64,000 bases of DNA from an uncultured Desulfobulbus sp. (GCF_963665445.1 NZ_OY762276.1:1954001-2018000); one strand, 5' to 3'; shown: positions 1 through 9,572, numbered from the stretch's first letter. Program-made: numbers and translations. Notes: generated by a model not told the origin, from the sequence alone.

Positions 1-1188
1 CTGCCTGTCCATGGAGGCATCGTCCTCGTTCTCACCCGGATGAACCGTATCCTCGAGATCGATACCGACAACTTGATCGCCGTGGTCGAACCGGGTGTTG
101 TCACCGGCGATCTCCAGCGGGAGGTGGAACGGCTCGGCCTCTTTTATCCGCCGGATCCCGCCTCCAAGGATTTCTCCACTCTTGGCGGCAATGTTGCCGA
201 ATGCGCCGGCGGTCCACGCTGTGTCAAATACGGCGTCACCCGTGACTATGTGCTCGGATTGACCGTGGTCACACCCAGAGGCGATATTATCCGCACCGGC
301 GGGCGCACCATGAAAAACGTGGTCGGATACGACCTGACCCGACTTTTTGTCGGCGCCGAAGGCACCTTGGGGGTGGTCACCGAAATTATTCTTCGACTCC
401 TGCCCAAGCCCGAGGCACGCAAAACCATGCTGGTGGCCTTTGCCTCCATCGAGGGGGCGGCAGAAGGCGTTTCCACCATCATTCGCGGCAAGATCATTCC
501 CACCACGCTGGAGTTCATGGATGGTTCGGCCATCGAATGCGTGCGTAAGGCCACGCCTCTTGACCTACCGGAGGCCTGCCAGGCCGTGCTCATTATCGAG
601 GTGGATGGTGCCAGGGATCAGTTGGATGGTCAGGTGAAGCGGATCCTCGAGCTGATCGAGCCCCTCGGAGTCCTCGAGACCAGGATTGCGGCGACAACCG
701 ATGAATCCGAGGCGATCTGGAAGGTGCGCCGGGCAGTCAGCCCGAGCCTGCGCAACCTCAACCCCAATAAGTTCAACGAGGATATTGTCGTGCCCCGATC
801 CCGGGTGCCGGAGATGATTCGCGCCCTGGAAAAAATCTCCCAGACCTATAAAGTGCCAATCGTCAACTTCGGTCATGCAGGGGACGGCAACATTCATGTC
901 AATGTCATGGTCGATTTGCAGGAACCCGGCATGGAGAACACGGTTGCCCAGGTCCTCAACGAGATCTTCCAGTGCGCGGTCAACCTCAAAGGATCGGTCA
1001 GCGGAGAACATGGGATTGGCACCGCCAAAGCCCCCTATATCGGTCTGGAGCTGAGCCCGGAGACCCTGGCTGCCATGCGCGCCATCAAAGGGGCGCTCGA
1101 CCCCAACAACATCATGAACCCAGGAAAAATATTCCCGGAACTGGAATTTCAACAACGCGCTTTTCTCCCGGATACACCTGCTGTATGA
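1..1188 (+). CDS. glcD: FAD-linked D-lactate/glycolate dehydrogenase, GlcD type (5' end missing)
   Basis: Flavoprotein subunit that would oxidise D-lactate or glycolate and pass electrons to the iron-sulfur partner encoded next. The frame is open from base 1, so the N-terminus lies outside the window; 395 residues are visible of a family usually near 460. The FAD_binding_4 region is seen in LGGNVAECAGGPRCVKYGV. The C-terminal FAD-oxidase domain carries the family signatures FGHAGDGNIHVN and SGEHGIGTAKAP, whose His, Asp and Glu residues serve substrate or metal binding in relatives. The stop overlaps the next start (ATGA), so the two subunits are translationally coupled. Lactate is the likelier substrate because a LarA homologue follows; glycolate cannot be excluded. 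Confidence 0.93.
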   Translation: MPVHGGIVLVLTRMNRILEIDTDNLIAVVEPGVVTGDLQREVERLGLFYPPDPASKDFSTLGGNVAECAGGPRCVKYGVTRDYVLGLTVVTPRGDIIRTGGRTMKNVVGYDLTRLFVGAEGTLGVVTEIILRLLPKPEARKTMLVAFASIEGAAEGVSTIIRGKIIPTTLEFMDGSAIECVRKATPLDLPEACQAVLIIEVDGARDQLDGQVKRILELIEPLGVLETRIAATTDESEAIWKVRRAVSPSLRNLNPNKFNEDIVVPRSRVPEMIRALEKISQTYKVPIVNFGHAGDGNIHVNVMVDLQEPGMENTVAQVLNEIFQCAVNLKGSVSGEHGIGTAKAPYIGLELSPETLAAMRAIKGALDPNNIMNPGKIFPELEFQQRAFLPDTPAV

Positions 1189-2453
1189 GTCATTTGAAAC
1201 AACTCCAAGATTTTCAGGATTGTCTCGCCCAATGCGTTCGTTGCGGCGCCTGCCAGGCCCACTGCCCGGTCTACCGCGAAACCTGCCGTGAGGGCTCGGT
1301 GGCCCGGGGTAAAATCGTGTTAGCAGCCTCGGTACTGGCCGGTGAGGTGGAGCTCGACGACCGACTTTGCCAGGAGATCAGCCTTTGCCTGCTCTGCGGC
1401 TCCTGTGTGGCCAAATGTCCCAACAAAGTCCCCACCGATGCCATTGTCGGGGCACTCAGACGGCAAATCACCCAAACCCACGGACTCTCCTCCATTGGCA
1501 AAAAGGTGGCCACTCTGACCGGCTCCAAATCGCTGCTCAAAGCCCTGATCAAGGGCGCGGATCTGCTCTCGCCGCTGCTTTTTAAAAAGGTTCCCGAATC
1601 AAGTGGGTTACGGCTCCGGTTTTCCCCGGACATGCTCAAAGATCGCAGTCTGCCCCCCCTGCCCGACCACACCCTTTTTGACCGGGTGCCCGAATTCCTT
1701 CAAGGGGATGCGGATAAACCGCTTGTGGGCATCTTTGCTGGCTGCGCACTGACCTACCTCTACCCCCAGGTCGGCGAACTGCTGGTCCGCCTGCCGCATC
1801 GCTTAGGCTTTTCGGTGGTCCTGCCTCATACCCAGGGCTGTTGCGGCATGCCGGCCTTTTCATCGGGCAACGCACCGCTCATCGACAAACTCGCGCAAAT
1901 GAACATCAAGGCCTTTGGCAAACTCCAACCAAGCCTCATTCTCACCGCCTGCGCCTCCTGCCATGGGATGCTCGCAGGCCACTATGCGGAAAAATCAGGC
2001 AACCCTTTCGGGGGAGAGATCCTCGATATTCATCGCTTTCTGCTGCAGAACAGTGTTGTCGAAAAACTCGCCAGCCTGCCGCAATCGCCTGATCGTATCA
2101 GGCTGACCTACCACGACCCCTGCCATCTGCGAACCGCAGGCATAACCAGGGAGCCACGCGCACTGTTACAGGCCCTGCCCCAGGTCGAGTTCGTCGAGAT
2201 GGACAATGCCGCCGTCTGCTGCGGCCTGGGCGGAACTTTTACCGCCAACCACCCCGACCTCAGTCGGGCTATCGGTGATAAAAAAAGGGCCGGCCTGGCC
2301 ACAAGTAACGCTGCGCTGGTGGCCAGCGGTTGTCCCGGATGTATCCTGCAACTGCAGGACATCATTGATCGTGCCGGGCTCAAGATGCGGGCCGTGCACA
2401 GTCTGGAGCTGATCGCCCAGGCCCTTGGCGGCAATGAACAGCATCTCGGTTGA
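1185..2453 (+). CDS. glcF: Iron-sulfur subunit of lactate/glycolate dehydrogenase, GlcF type
   Basis: Electron-transfer partner of the preceding flavoprotein, 422 residues. Two [4Fe-4S] motifs are complete: C17-x2-C20-x2-C23-x3-C27-P and C68-x2-C71-x2-C74-x3-C78-P. Two CCG domains follow, one with TQGCCGMPAF and one with TYHDPCHLR...VCCGLGG; in this family they bind a further cluster or contact quinone or another acceptor. The ATG at 1185 overlaps the glcD stop by four bases and is preferred to upstream in-frame starts that lie inside glcD. The end overlaps the next gene by 20 bases, so the three genes form one operon. Confidence 0.93.
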   Translation: MSHLKQLQDFQDCLAQCVRCGACQAHCPVYRETCREGSVARGKIVLAASVLAGEVELDDRLCQEISLCLLCGSCVAKCPNKVPTDAIVGALRRQITQTHGLSSIGKKVATLTGSKSLLKALIKGADLLSPLLFKKVPESSGLRLRFSPDMLKDRSLPPLPDHTLFDRVPEFLQGDADKPLVGIFAGCALTYLYPQVGELLVRLPHRLGFSVVLPHTQGCCGMPAFSSGNAPLIDKLAQMNIKAFGKLQPSLILTACASCHGMLAGHYAEKSGNPFGGEILDIHRFLLQNSVVEKLASLPQSPDRIRLTYHDPCHLRTAGITREPRALLQALPQVEFVEMDNAAVCCGLGGTFTANHPDLSRAIGDKKRAGLATSNAALVASGCPGCILQLQDIIDRAGLKMRAVHSLELIAQALGGNEQHLG

Positions 2454-3663
2454 TCTGCCCTATGGTGAGCGAAAGCTCACCTTTTCGGTGCCCGCCCAGG
2501 CCGTAATGCTCAGCGCCCGTGAACCGGATTGCAGGGTGGATCTGGACCTGCTGAAGGCGCAGTTCACTGCCCTGCTGCCCAATCCCCTTCCTCCTGGCCC
2601 GATTGCCATTGTTGTGGCCGACAAAACCCGGTTGTGCGATTACCCACGCATCCTTCCCTGGCTCGTTGCGTTTTTGCAAGCTCAGGGGGGGACGCGAGAA
2701 CATATCCGATTTTACATTGCCTACGGCACCCATAGCCGGCAGACCGATGCCGAATCCCTGGCTGCCTACGGCCCCCTGTACCGCCAGTTTCCCTTTGTTC
2801 ACCACCAGAGCCGGGATCAGGGGCAGTTTACTCAGCTCGGCACAACCCGGCGCGGCACGCCGGTACGCGTCCGCCGGGATCTGGTCCAATCCGCCCTGAT
2901 CATCACCATCGGTGCCATATCCCATCACTATTTCGCCGGGTTTGGTGGGGGCCGCAAGCTGTTGTTTCCAGGCCTTGCCGAGCAGGAGGCCATTTACCAC
3001 AATCACCAGCTCTTTCTTGACCAAAGGACCCATGAACTGGCGAGCGGTTGTCGCGCCGGCCAACTCAGTCACAATCCCCTTGCCGAGGATCTCGAAGAAA
3101 TTAATCGGTTCCTCCCGCCGTATCTTTCCATTCACGGCCTGCTCAACAGTGGAGGGGAGGTGGTCGCCTATCGCTGCGGAAACAGGTATCACCACTTTGT
3201 CGAGGCCTGCGTCGAGCATGATCAGTCCTTTCGTAGTCCAGACAGAGGGCAGTATCCGCTGGTCTTGGCCTCGGCCGGTGGATTTCCTAAAGACATCAAC
3301 TTCATCCAGGCGCACAAGGCGATTGACAACGCGGCCGCCTTTGTCGCCGCCGGCGGCCATTTGATTGTCCTGGCCCAATGTTCTGATGGCATCGGTTCCA
3401 GCACCTTTCTGCCCTATATTGATATGAACGATCGGAGAACCGTTTTTGCCGCCCTCCTCCACAGATATTGCGGCAACGGCGGTACAGCCCTTTCGATGAT
3501 GGCAAAAACCAAACGTTTCTCCATTGCCCTGGTCACAGCGCTCGAAGAGTCGCTCTGCCACCGTATCGGCATTACGCGCCTGGACCAACACCAGGTGCAA
3601 CAGCGAATCGGCCAACAGAAATCGATGGCCATCATCGCCAACAGCTCCATGCTGATCCGTTGA
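2434..3663 (+). CDS. LarA-family nickel-pincer lactate racemase homologue (DUF2088)
   Basis: Member of the LarA family, 409 residues, whose founding member interconverts D- and L-lactate with a nickel-pincer nucleotide. Visible family residues are DKTR (63-66), H100 in GTHSR, and HHYFAGFGGGRK (164-175). H165 and K175 keep the ten-residue spacing of the catalytic His and cofactor-attaching Lys of LarA. It overlaps glcF by 20 bases, which supports a role in feeding the right lactate isomer to GlcDF. An in-frame TTG lies at 2425, but the ATG at 2434 is preferred. LarA-like proteins may also act on other 2-hydroxy acids, and cofactor synthesis genes (larB, larC, larE) are not in the window. Confidence 0.82.
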   Translation: MNSISVDLPYGERKLTFSVPAQAVMLSAREPDCRVDLDLLKAQFTALLPNPLPPGPIAIVVADKTRLCDYPRILPWLVAFLQAQGGTREHIRFYIAYGTHSRQTDAESLAAYGPLYRQFPFVHHQSRDQGQFTQLGTTRRGTPVRVRRDLVQSALIITIGAISHHYFAGFGGGRKLLFPGLAEQEAIYHNHQLFLDQRTHELASGCRAGQLSHNPLAEDLEEINRFLPPYLSIHGLLNSGGEVVAYRCGNRYHHFVEACVEHDQSFRSPDRGQYPLVLASAGGFPKDINFIQAHKAIDNAAAFVAAGGHLIVLAQCSDGIGSSTFLPYIDMNDRRTVFAALLHRYCGNGGTALSMMAKTKRFSIALVTALEESLCHRIGITRLDQHQVQQRIGQQKSMAIIANSSMLIR

Positions 3664-3809
3664 GATGCACCACAGGGTGCCGTGAGCGCCTTTCCCGGTT
3701 GCCAGTTTTCGACCCGCGTGCTAAGGGAAAGCGCATAAATTGCTCCTATGATCGATTCCGACAATCAAAACCTCTTCATCCCCGTCTTCAAACGCATTGT
3801 TTTCTGACC

Positions 3810-5162
3810 ATGAACAAAAAAAACTCTTTCATTAGCCTGTTCGCCTCGGTGCAGTTGGCCTTGTTCCTCCTGTTTATTCTGGCGGCAACCTCTATTATCG
3901 GAACGATTATTCCACAGAACAATGTGTATGGGTTTTACGCGCAGCGCTACGGCGAAAAAACCGCGCAGTTTTTTCAACTGCTCGACATTGCGGACATGTA
4001 CAATTCCTGGTGGTTTCTCGGCCTGTTGGGACTGTTTTCGTTTAACCTCATTGTCTGCAGCCTGGAGCGCATCCCCCAGGTCTTTCGTCTTCTCCGTCGC
4101 GATAATCTTGCCCTGAAAATCCAACAGTTGCACAAGATGCCCCTGCGCAAAGAGTTGGTCCTTGGGCTCACCTTTACAGAGGCTTTAGAGAAAATCGACT
4201 CGTTTATGCAACAACAGGGGCTCAAGGGCAAAAGCAGAGATACCGACGAAGGACGCCTCTACTGTGTGGACAAATGCGGTTGGAGCCGATTGGGCGTTTA
4301 TGTGGTCCATCTGTCCATTCTCGTCATACTCGCGGGGGCGATAGTCGGTTCCTCCGCTGTGGCGAAAAAAATTCTTCATCGCCCCACCTTTGCCTTCAAG
4401 GGGGCGCTGATGCTGCCAGAAGGACAGAGCATCGACCATGTCACGACCTTTGGACAGGGCACTTTCATCAACCTGGACTTCACCCTTCGCTGTGATGATT
4501 TCACCATCGAGTATTACCCCAACGGCATGCCTAAAACCTACCGTTCGCAGGTGACCATCCTTGAAGGCGACAAGGTGTTGCGCCAGGCTCAAATCGAGGT
4601 TAACAAACCCCTGACCTACAGGGGCGTCACCTTGTATCAGTCCAGTTATCAACCCCTTCAACAGTACCAGATTCACATTCAGCGTGAATCCGATGGGGTG
4701 AGCACCGCCGCTCTCGGGGCCGCTGCCGAAGAACTCGCCTGGCCCCAGGCCGATGTAAGCTACGGGATCATCAATCGGGAAAACCAGGGCGAGGTGACCA
4801 AACGATTGAAGATCTGGTTCAGTGATCATCAGGGCGCGCCCTCCATATTCTGGATCAACGCAGGACAGGAGGCCCGTATCGAGCGTCCAAACGGCAGCTA
4901 CCGTTTCAAGGCAGAGCAGGCCTATGCCACGGGCCTGCAGGCGACCAAGGATCCCGGTGTCGGGTTGGTGTACGGTGGCTGTATGCTTATGCTTGTCGGG
5001 CTCTATGTTGCCTTTTTCCTTTCCCACCGGCGAATATGGATCATGATCCTGGATGAGGACACAGAGTGCCGGATACTTTTGGCTGGCGACGCCAATAAAA
5101 ACAAGGTAGGTTTTGAGAAAAAATTTTCTTTGTTTATCAAGAGGTTAGAACAATTTTCCTGA
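3810..5162 (+). CDS. resB: ResB-like cytochrome c maturation membrane protein
   Basis: Subunit of the system II (Ccs) machinery that delivers haem to apocytochromes c outside the cytoplasmic membrane; 450 residues. Membrane segments appear near residues 10-32, 62-82, 160-180 and close to the C-terminus (GLVYGGCMLMLVGLYVAFFL). The large stretch between the third and fourth is the periplasmic ResB domain, with conserved-looking TYRGVTLYQSSYQ. The ATG at 3810 begins a typical ResB N-terminus (LFASVQLALFLLF). A ccsA homologue follows 44 bases downstream and then a multihaem cytochrome, so enzyme and client are encoded together. Confidence 0.9.
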   Translation: MNKKNSFISLFASVQLALFLLFILAATSIIGTIIPQNNVYGFYAQRYGEKTAQFFQLLDIADMYNSWWFLGLLGLFSFNLIVCSLERIPQVFRLLRRDNLALKIQQLHKMPLRKELVLGLTFTEALEKIDSFMQQQGLKGKSRDTDEGRLYCVDKCGWSRLGVYVVHLSILVILAGAIVGSSAVAKKILHRPTFAFKGALMLPEGQSIDHVTTFGQGTFINLDFTLRCDDFTIEYYPNGMPKTYRSQVTILEGDKVLRQAQIEVNKPLTYRGVTLYQSSYQPLQQYQIHIQRESDGVSTAALGAAAEELAWPQADVSYGIINRENQGEVTKRLKIWFSDHQGAPSIFWINAGQEARIERPNGSYRFKAEQAYATGLQATKDPGVGLVYGGCMLMLVGLYVAFFLSHRRIWIMILDEDTECRILLAGDANKNKVGFEKKFSLFIKRLEQFS

Positions 5163-5206
5163 TCAATACTCATTCCCAAATTCCTCTTTCCATAGAAGGA
5201 TAGCTT

Positions 5207-6055
5207 ATGGACAGCTCCCAACTCTTCGGCCTGACCATGATTGCCTACATCCTGGCAGCCGCTTTTTATATTGGTCTCTTTCTCTTTAAAAATAATAAAG
5301 TTGGCCTTATCGCCATGCTGTTTGCCGCGGCGGGTGTCCTGATCCAGACCATGGCGATTGGCCTGCGTTGGTATGAGTCGTATCAGATCGGTGCAGGCCA
5401 TGCCCCACTGACCAACATGTACGAGTCACTGGTCTTTTTTGCCTGGTGTACCACCCTCTTTTATCTGGGCCTGGAATTTCGTTTCAAAACCAGGGTAATG
5501 GGGGCCTTTGTCATGCCCTGCGTGGCGGTAGCCATGGCCTACGCCTCTCTCTCCGTACGCATCGACGATAAGATCAGCCCGCTGATTCCGGCGTTGCAGT
5601 CCAACTGGCTGATCGCCCATGTGGTGACCTGCTTCATCGGCTATGGCGCCTTTTCCGTGGCCGGTGGCCTGGGTATGATGTACCTGCTCAAAGACTCGAC
5701 CACCTCAAAGGCTAGCAATCCCTCCATCGTGACGGCCCTTCCGGAGTTGTCCATCATCGACGACCTGACCCATAAAACCATTATCTTCGGGTTCATGTGG
5801 CTCTCCGCCGGTATTATTACCGGCGCCATCTGGGCAAACGAGGCCTGGGGGACCTACTGGAGTTGGGATCCCAAAGAAACCTGGTCCATCATCACCTGGT
5901 TCCTCTATGCTTCCACCCTCCATGCCCGTTTTACCCGGGGATGGAGCGGCCGCCGAATCGCCTGGTTGGCCATCATTGGATTTGTCGCCGTTTTCTTTAC
6001 CTATTTTGGGGTCAATTTCCTGCTCTCCGGCCTGCACAGCTACGGTTCGGTCTAA
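5207..6055 (+). CDS. ccsB: CcsA/CcsB-type cytochrome c haem lyase subunit
   Basis: Polytopic partner of ResB in system II cytochrome c biogenesis, 282 residues with about eight predicted membrane spans. The haem-handling WWD motif reads WGTYWSWDPKETWS and is flanked by helices that carry His residues, as in the family. A good ribosome site (AAGGATAG) lies just before the ATG. It follows resB closely and precedes a separate promoter for the cytochrome gene. The family is named ccsA or ccsB in different groups; the assignment to the WWD subunit itself is firm. Confidence 0.93.
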   Translation: MDSSQLFGLTMIAYILAAAFYIGLFLFKNNKVGLIAMLFAAAGVLIQTMAIGLRWYESYQIGAGHAPLTNMYESLVFFAWCTTLFYLGLEFRFKTRVMGAFVMPCVAVAMAYASLSVRIDDKISPLIPALQSNWLIAHVVTCFIGYGAFSVAGGLGMMYLLKDSTTSKASNPSIVTALPELSIIDDLTHKTIIFGFMWLSAGIITGAIWANEAWGTYWSWDPKETWSIITWFLYASTLHARFTRGWSGRRIAWLAIIGFVAVFFTYFGVNFLLSGLHSYGSV

Positions 6056-6093
6056 GGTTGCTCCAGGCAAACATGCCTATATTCCGACAATAC

Positions 6094-6123
6094 TTGACAA
6101 AACAATTGGGTGCGCGCTATAAC
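6094..6123 (+). promoter_or_regulatory. Sigma-70-like promoter for the tetrahaem cytochrome gene
   Basis: TTGACA at 6094-6099 and TATAAC at 6118-6123 are separated by 18 bases, giving a near-consensus promoter in the gap after ccsB. The cytochrome start codon lies about 80 bases downstream. This suggests the abundant cytochrome is transcribed independently of its maturation genes. Confidence 0.65.
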
Positions 6124-6205
6124 AGCTTGTATTTGCTTCAAAAGCTCATGTTATCCTGTTGTTTTCATGATGGAATCAATAAAAAATGAAGGAAGGAGGA
6201 GTAAG

Positions 6206-6601
6206 ATGAAAAAACTGATTGTGTTCGGTGCTCTTCTGGCCACGTGTTGCGCACCCTGCCTGTTGAGCAGTGCCCAGGCAGCCGATAAAGGTCCGGCGGA
6301 GATCACCCTGCAGTCCACCATTGATCCTGCAAAAACGCCCAAACCGGCCTTTTTCCCCCACGGCGAACATCAGTCCCGCCTGGAATGCAAGACCTGCCAT
6401 CACAGCAAGGGGGCCGACGGTAAACGCATCTCCTATGTGGAAGGCCAGAAAATCGATAAGTGTGAATCCTGTCACAACAGCAAGGATGCCGCCATGCCCG
6501 AGAAGGTGAATACCTTTAAGAAGGCGGCTCATTCCCTGTGTCAGGCCTGTCACAAGAAAAACAAACCCGAGTTGGCCAAATGCTCGGTCTGCCATAAGTA
6601 A
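6206..6601 (+). CDS. Periplasmic tetrahaem c-type cytochrome (cytochrome c3 family)
   Basis: Small secreted electron carrier of 131 residues. A signal peptide ends near residue 25 (LLSSAQA). Four CXXCH haem-attachment motifs lie at residues 61-65, 86-90, 112-116 and 126-130. H52, H55, H66 and H109 are candidate distal ligands, as expected for bis-His haems. The ATG at 6206 follows a very strong GGAAGGAGGAG site. Class III cytochromes such as this shuttle electrons between hydrogenases or dehydrogenases and membrane complexes in sulfate and metal reducers. It has its own promoter and a strong terminator and sits beside the Ccs machinery needed to mature it. All four motifs are CX2CH, with no CX4CH. 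Confidence 0.9.
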   Translation: MKKLIVFGALLATCCAPCLLSSAQAADKGPAEITLQSTIDPAKTPKPAFFPHGEHQSRLECKTCHHSKGADGKRISYVEGQKIDKCESCHNSKDAAMPEKVNTFKKAAHSLCQACHKKNKPELAKCSVCHK

Positions 6602-6630
6602 CCTCGGGCACCTGCAGCAAAGACGGCACA

Positions 6631-6665
6631 AAAAAAGGCTACCCGAACGGGTAGCCTTTTTTTTG
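6631..6665. terminator. Bidirectional rho-independent terminator
   Basis: GGCTACCC at 6637-6644 pairs with GGGTAGCC at 6649-6656 around the loop GAAC. An A-run precedes and a T-run follows, so the hairpin can end the cytochrome transcript on the plus strand and glyS on the minus strand. Confidence 0.92.
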
Positions 6666-6697
6666 CGGATAAATATTCCCGATAAATGCCAATGGCA

Positions 6698-8773
6698 TTA
6701 CTCCGCGTGCATCTTTGAGATATCGCCCACGGAAAGGACCAACTCGCCAATAGCGGTCAACAGATTCAAGCGATTTTGGCGAACAGTTCCATCTTCGGCC
6801 ATGACCATGACCTTATCAAAAAACTGATCCACCGGCTCCTTCATCTCCAAAAGGGCCAACAGCGCCTCTTCGTACTGCTGCGCCTCAATCAGGGGCTGCG
6901 CCTTGGTCTGAACCTCGGTGAATGCCTTGAAGAGCTCCTGCTCAGCTGTCTCACTCAAGAGGGAATGATTCACCTCGGTGGTTTTATTTTCCTTCACGAT
7001 ATTGCGAATGCGCTTGAACGATCCGGCAAGTACGGAGAAGCTTTCCTGGCTGCGAATCTGCTCAAGGGCATCGATTCGTTTCAAACAGTCGACCACATTG
7101 TCAAAGCCGACTGAGGTGGCCGCCTCGACCAGCGCCTGCAGCAGACCGCCGGCAACCAGATCGTTTTCAAATCGGAGACGAATGAAGGCGACAACCTCCT
7201 CAACCACCTCCTGCTTCTGCTCGACCACACCTTGGTAACCACGCAGGGCGGCGGCAATCATCTCCTGCAGGGAAAAAGATATCTGCAATCCCTTGATGAT
7301 ACTGATCAGGCCAATAGCCTGGCGGCGAAGACCAAAGGCGTCTTTATTGCCGGTGGGCTTTTCACCGATGGCAAAACAGCCGACCAGGGTGTCGAGGCGG
7401 TCGGCAATACCGACCAGGGCGCCAAGCAGGGATTGCGGCAGCTCGCCTCCGGCACGAACCGGCATATAATGCTCTTCAATGGCCTGGGCAACCTCAGGCT
7501 TTTCTCCATCGTTGAGCGCGTAGTACCTGCCCATGGTCCCCTGCAGGGTCGGGAATTCCCCAACCATGGAACTGAGCAGATCGGCCTTGGCCAGGGCGGC
7601 GACCCGTTCGACATCACTCTTCAACTCAGGGGCGATGACCTCTGCAAGGGCACTGGAGAGCTTGACCACGCGCTCGCTCTTGGCCAGCATGGTCCCCAGC
7701 TTGTTCTGGAAGACAATGCCTTTTAATTCCGGACAAAGGTCGGAAAGGGGATGTTTCCGGTCTTCGTTAAAGAAGAACAGGCCGTCTTCGAGTCGCGCCC
7801 GTAACACGCGCTGATGGCCGTTTGCCGCCAGGGCCAGGTCCTCTATTTTGGTATTGTTGACCGCTACGAAGCGAGGAAGCAATTGACCGTCGGAACCGGC
7901 TACCGGGAAATACTTCTGATGTTCGCGCATGGAGGTAACCAAAGTCTCCTCGGGGAGAAGAAGAAACTTTTCCTCAAATTTTCCGCAGACGCCATAGGGA
8001 TATTCAACCAGGTTGGTAACCGTATCCAACAATCCCTCGTGTAAAATTGGTTCTGCCCCCTCGACGCCGGCATTTTCCTGAACCGCACGTTTTACCTCAC
8101 TGACGACCATCTGACGACGTTCCACCGGGTCGGCGATGACGAACCGTTGCCGCAGGTCGTTGAGGTAGCTGGCAGCAGTGGTGAGCTCAAACTCTGTCGG
8201 GGCGAGAAAGCGATGACCGCGGCTCGTCCGGCCGCATTCAACCCCTTCGACCGCAAGCGGCAGGACTGCGCCGTCGTAAAGTGCAACCAGCCACTGCATC
8301 GGGCGGGCAAAGGTGATGGTATAATCAGCCCATTTCATCGACTTGGGAAAAACCAACTCACGGATCAGCGATTCCAGCAGGCCAGGCAAAAGGTCCTTGG
8401 TTTCCCGACCCTTGACATCTTCGATCACCATCAGGTACTCGCCCTTGGGCGTATCGACCACCTGCAGTTGCGAAGGGTCACAGCCCTTGGAGCGGGCGAA
8501 ACCAATGGCTGCCTTGGTCGGGTTGCCAGCATCGTCCATGCCGGCCTTTTTCGAGGGGCCGATATGTTCCTGCCGCCGGTCATCCTGCCGGGACTGAAGA
8601 TCCTCAATGATAAGGGTCAACCGACGCGGAGTTCCATAGGTGCGGATGGCGCCGCAGGAGAGCTCCAGAGCCCCAAGTTTCTTGGCCGATTCCGCAGCCA
8701 GGGTATCCAAGGCCGGTTGAATGTATCCGGCAGGGATTTCTTCTGTTCCAATTTCAAAAAGAAGTTCACTCAT
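6698..8773 (-). CDS. glyS: Glycyl-tRNA synthetase beta subunit
   Basis: Beta chain of the bacterial heterotetrameric glycyl-tRNA synthetase, 691 residues, the usual length. The start MSELLFEIGTEEIPAGYI is the family hallmark. The HD-like middle region and the C-terminal anticodon-binding (DALR) region are present. In many bacteria glyQ, the alpha chain, lies immediately upstream; here the upstream neighbour is folE2, so glyQ must be elsewhere. The gene faces the cytochrome gene and shares its bidirectional terminator. Confidence 0.96.
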   Translation of the reverse strand: MSELLFEIGTEEIPAGYIQPALDTLAAESAKKLGALELSCGAIRTYGTPRRLTLIIEDLQSRQDDRRQEHIGPSKKAGMDDAGNPTKAAIGFARSKGCDPSQLQVVDTPKGEYLMVIEDVKGRETKDLLPGLLESLIRELVFPKSMKWADYTITFARPMQWLVALYDGAVLPLAVEGVECGRTSRGHRFLAPTEFELTTAASYLNDLRQRFVIADPVERRQMVVSEVKRAVQENAGVEGAEPILHEGLLDTVTNLVEYPYGVCGKFEEKFLLLPEETLVTSMREHQKYFPVAGSDGQLLPRFVAVNNTKIEDLALAANGHQRVLRARLEDGLFFFNEDRKHPLSDLCPELKGIVFQNKLGTMLAKSERVVKLSSALAEVIAPELKSDVERVAALAKADLLSSMVGEFPTLQGTMGRYYALNDGEKPEVAQAIEEHYMPVRAGGELPQSLLGALVGIADRLDTLVGCFAIGEKPTGNKDAFGLRRQAIGLISIIKGLQISFSLQEMIAAALRGYQGVVEQKQEVVEEVVAFIRLRFENDLVAGGLLQALVEAATSVGFDNVVDCLKRIDALEQIRSQESFSVLAGSFKRIRNIVKENKTTEVNHSLLSETAEQELFKAFTEVQTKAQPLIEAQQYEEALLALLEMKEPVDQFFDKVMVMAEDGTVRQNRLNLLTAIGELVLSVGDISKMHAE

Positions 8774-8834
8774 CGCAGTCTGTTGGTGTTGAGTTGGTTA
8801 AGCGTATGGGTACCTGTGCGCCCGGAGGCATCTT

Positions 8835-9572
8835 TCATGGAGGATCGACCAAGGGGTACTGCTCTGCCGACTGTTCAGGCCATTGGGACACCGCAAATGC
8901 TGAATACCCGTTGGCACTATTTTTCACAACAACTTTGTACCATTGAAAGACCTCGCTGCCCATAAGGCCCTGGCTGATATGGAGGCAAAGCGATTCAACG
9001 GTCTCCTGTTCCGGATTGCGGATGGACACAGCCTGTTCAACAAGCGCGATCAGATCTTCGATCCAGAGGAATGATTTCATCCGTACCGCAACCGTAACCA
9101 TCCCCCAAAGGCCGGAAAGACCACTGCTCCTTCCCCCTCCTCCCTGATTGGAGGAGAGCGGTACATCCACTTCAACCTGGAGGTCGAACCGCTGGGCAAG
9201 GGATCCGTGCAACCGACAGTCGTAACGGCGCATGGCTGGCCCGGACGATTTCTCCATGATCTGCAGGAAATAGGGAAACTCCATTTCCAGGTGTGCGGCC
9301 TCCGCGTCCAGACGAAGTTTCATTTCCTCAAGAATCAGGCGAAAGGTTTTGAGATTGAAATCGCCGTGAAAGGTGTTGAGGATCTCGACAAAGCGGCTCA
9401 TGTGCGTGCCCTTGAACTGGTGGGGCAAGTTGACGTACATGTTGAGCCTGGCAACGGTGGATTGGGTCCTCTTCGCCTTGTCCAGGACTGTAATCGGGTA
9501 GGTAAGCGTCTTCACCCCAACCTTGCGAATATCGATTCTGCGAGAGTCGGAGGAGCTTTGAATATCTTTCAT
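8835..9572 (-). CDS. folE2: GTP cyclohydrolase FolE2 (type IB)
   Basis: Converts GTP to 7,8-dihydroneopterin triphosphate, the first step of folate (and queuosine) synthesis. The sequence has the FolE2/MptA features: the N-terminal DIRKVGVKTLTYPI, the VNLPHQFKGTHMSRFVEIL block, and a C-terminal region with KNSANGYSAF. Length is 245 residues from the ATG at 9572; a further in-frame ATG at 9608 would add a 12-residue non-family extension. FolE2 enzymes can use metals other than zinc and replace the zinc enzyme FolE under zinc limitation in some bacteria, which is of interest given the zinc locus at 54-59 kb, although here it may be the only copy. Confidence 0.93.
   Translation of the reverse strand: MKDIQSSSDSRRIDIRKVGVKTLTYPITVLDKAKRTQSTVARLNMYVNLPHQFKGTHMSRFVEILNTFHGDFNLKTFRLILEEMKLRLDAEAAHLEMEFPYFLQIMEKSSGPAMRRYDCRLHGSLAQRFDLQVEVDVPLSSNQGGGGRSSGLSGLWGMVTVAVRMKSFLWIEDLIALVEQAVSIRNPEQETVESLCLHISQGLMGSEVFQWYKVVVKNSANGYSAFAVSQWPEQSAEQYPLVDPP

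Noticed and set aside
2380..3615. Minus-strand open frame of about 410 codons
   Set aside because: It is antisense to the larA-like gene, which has conserved active-site residues. No ribosome site or domain is visible in the antisense frame.
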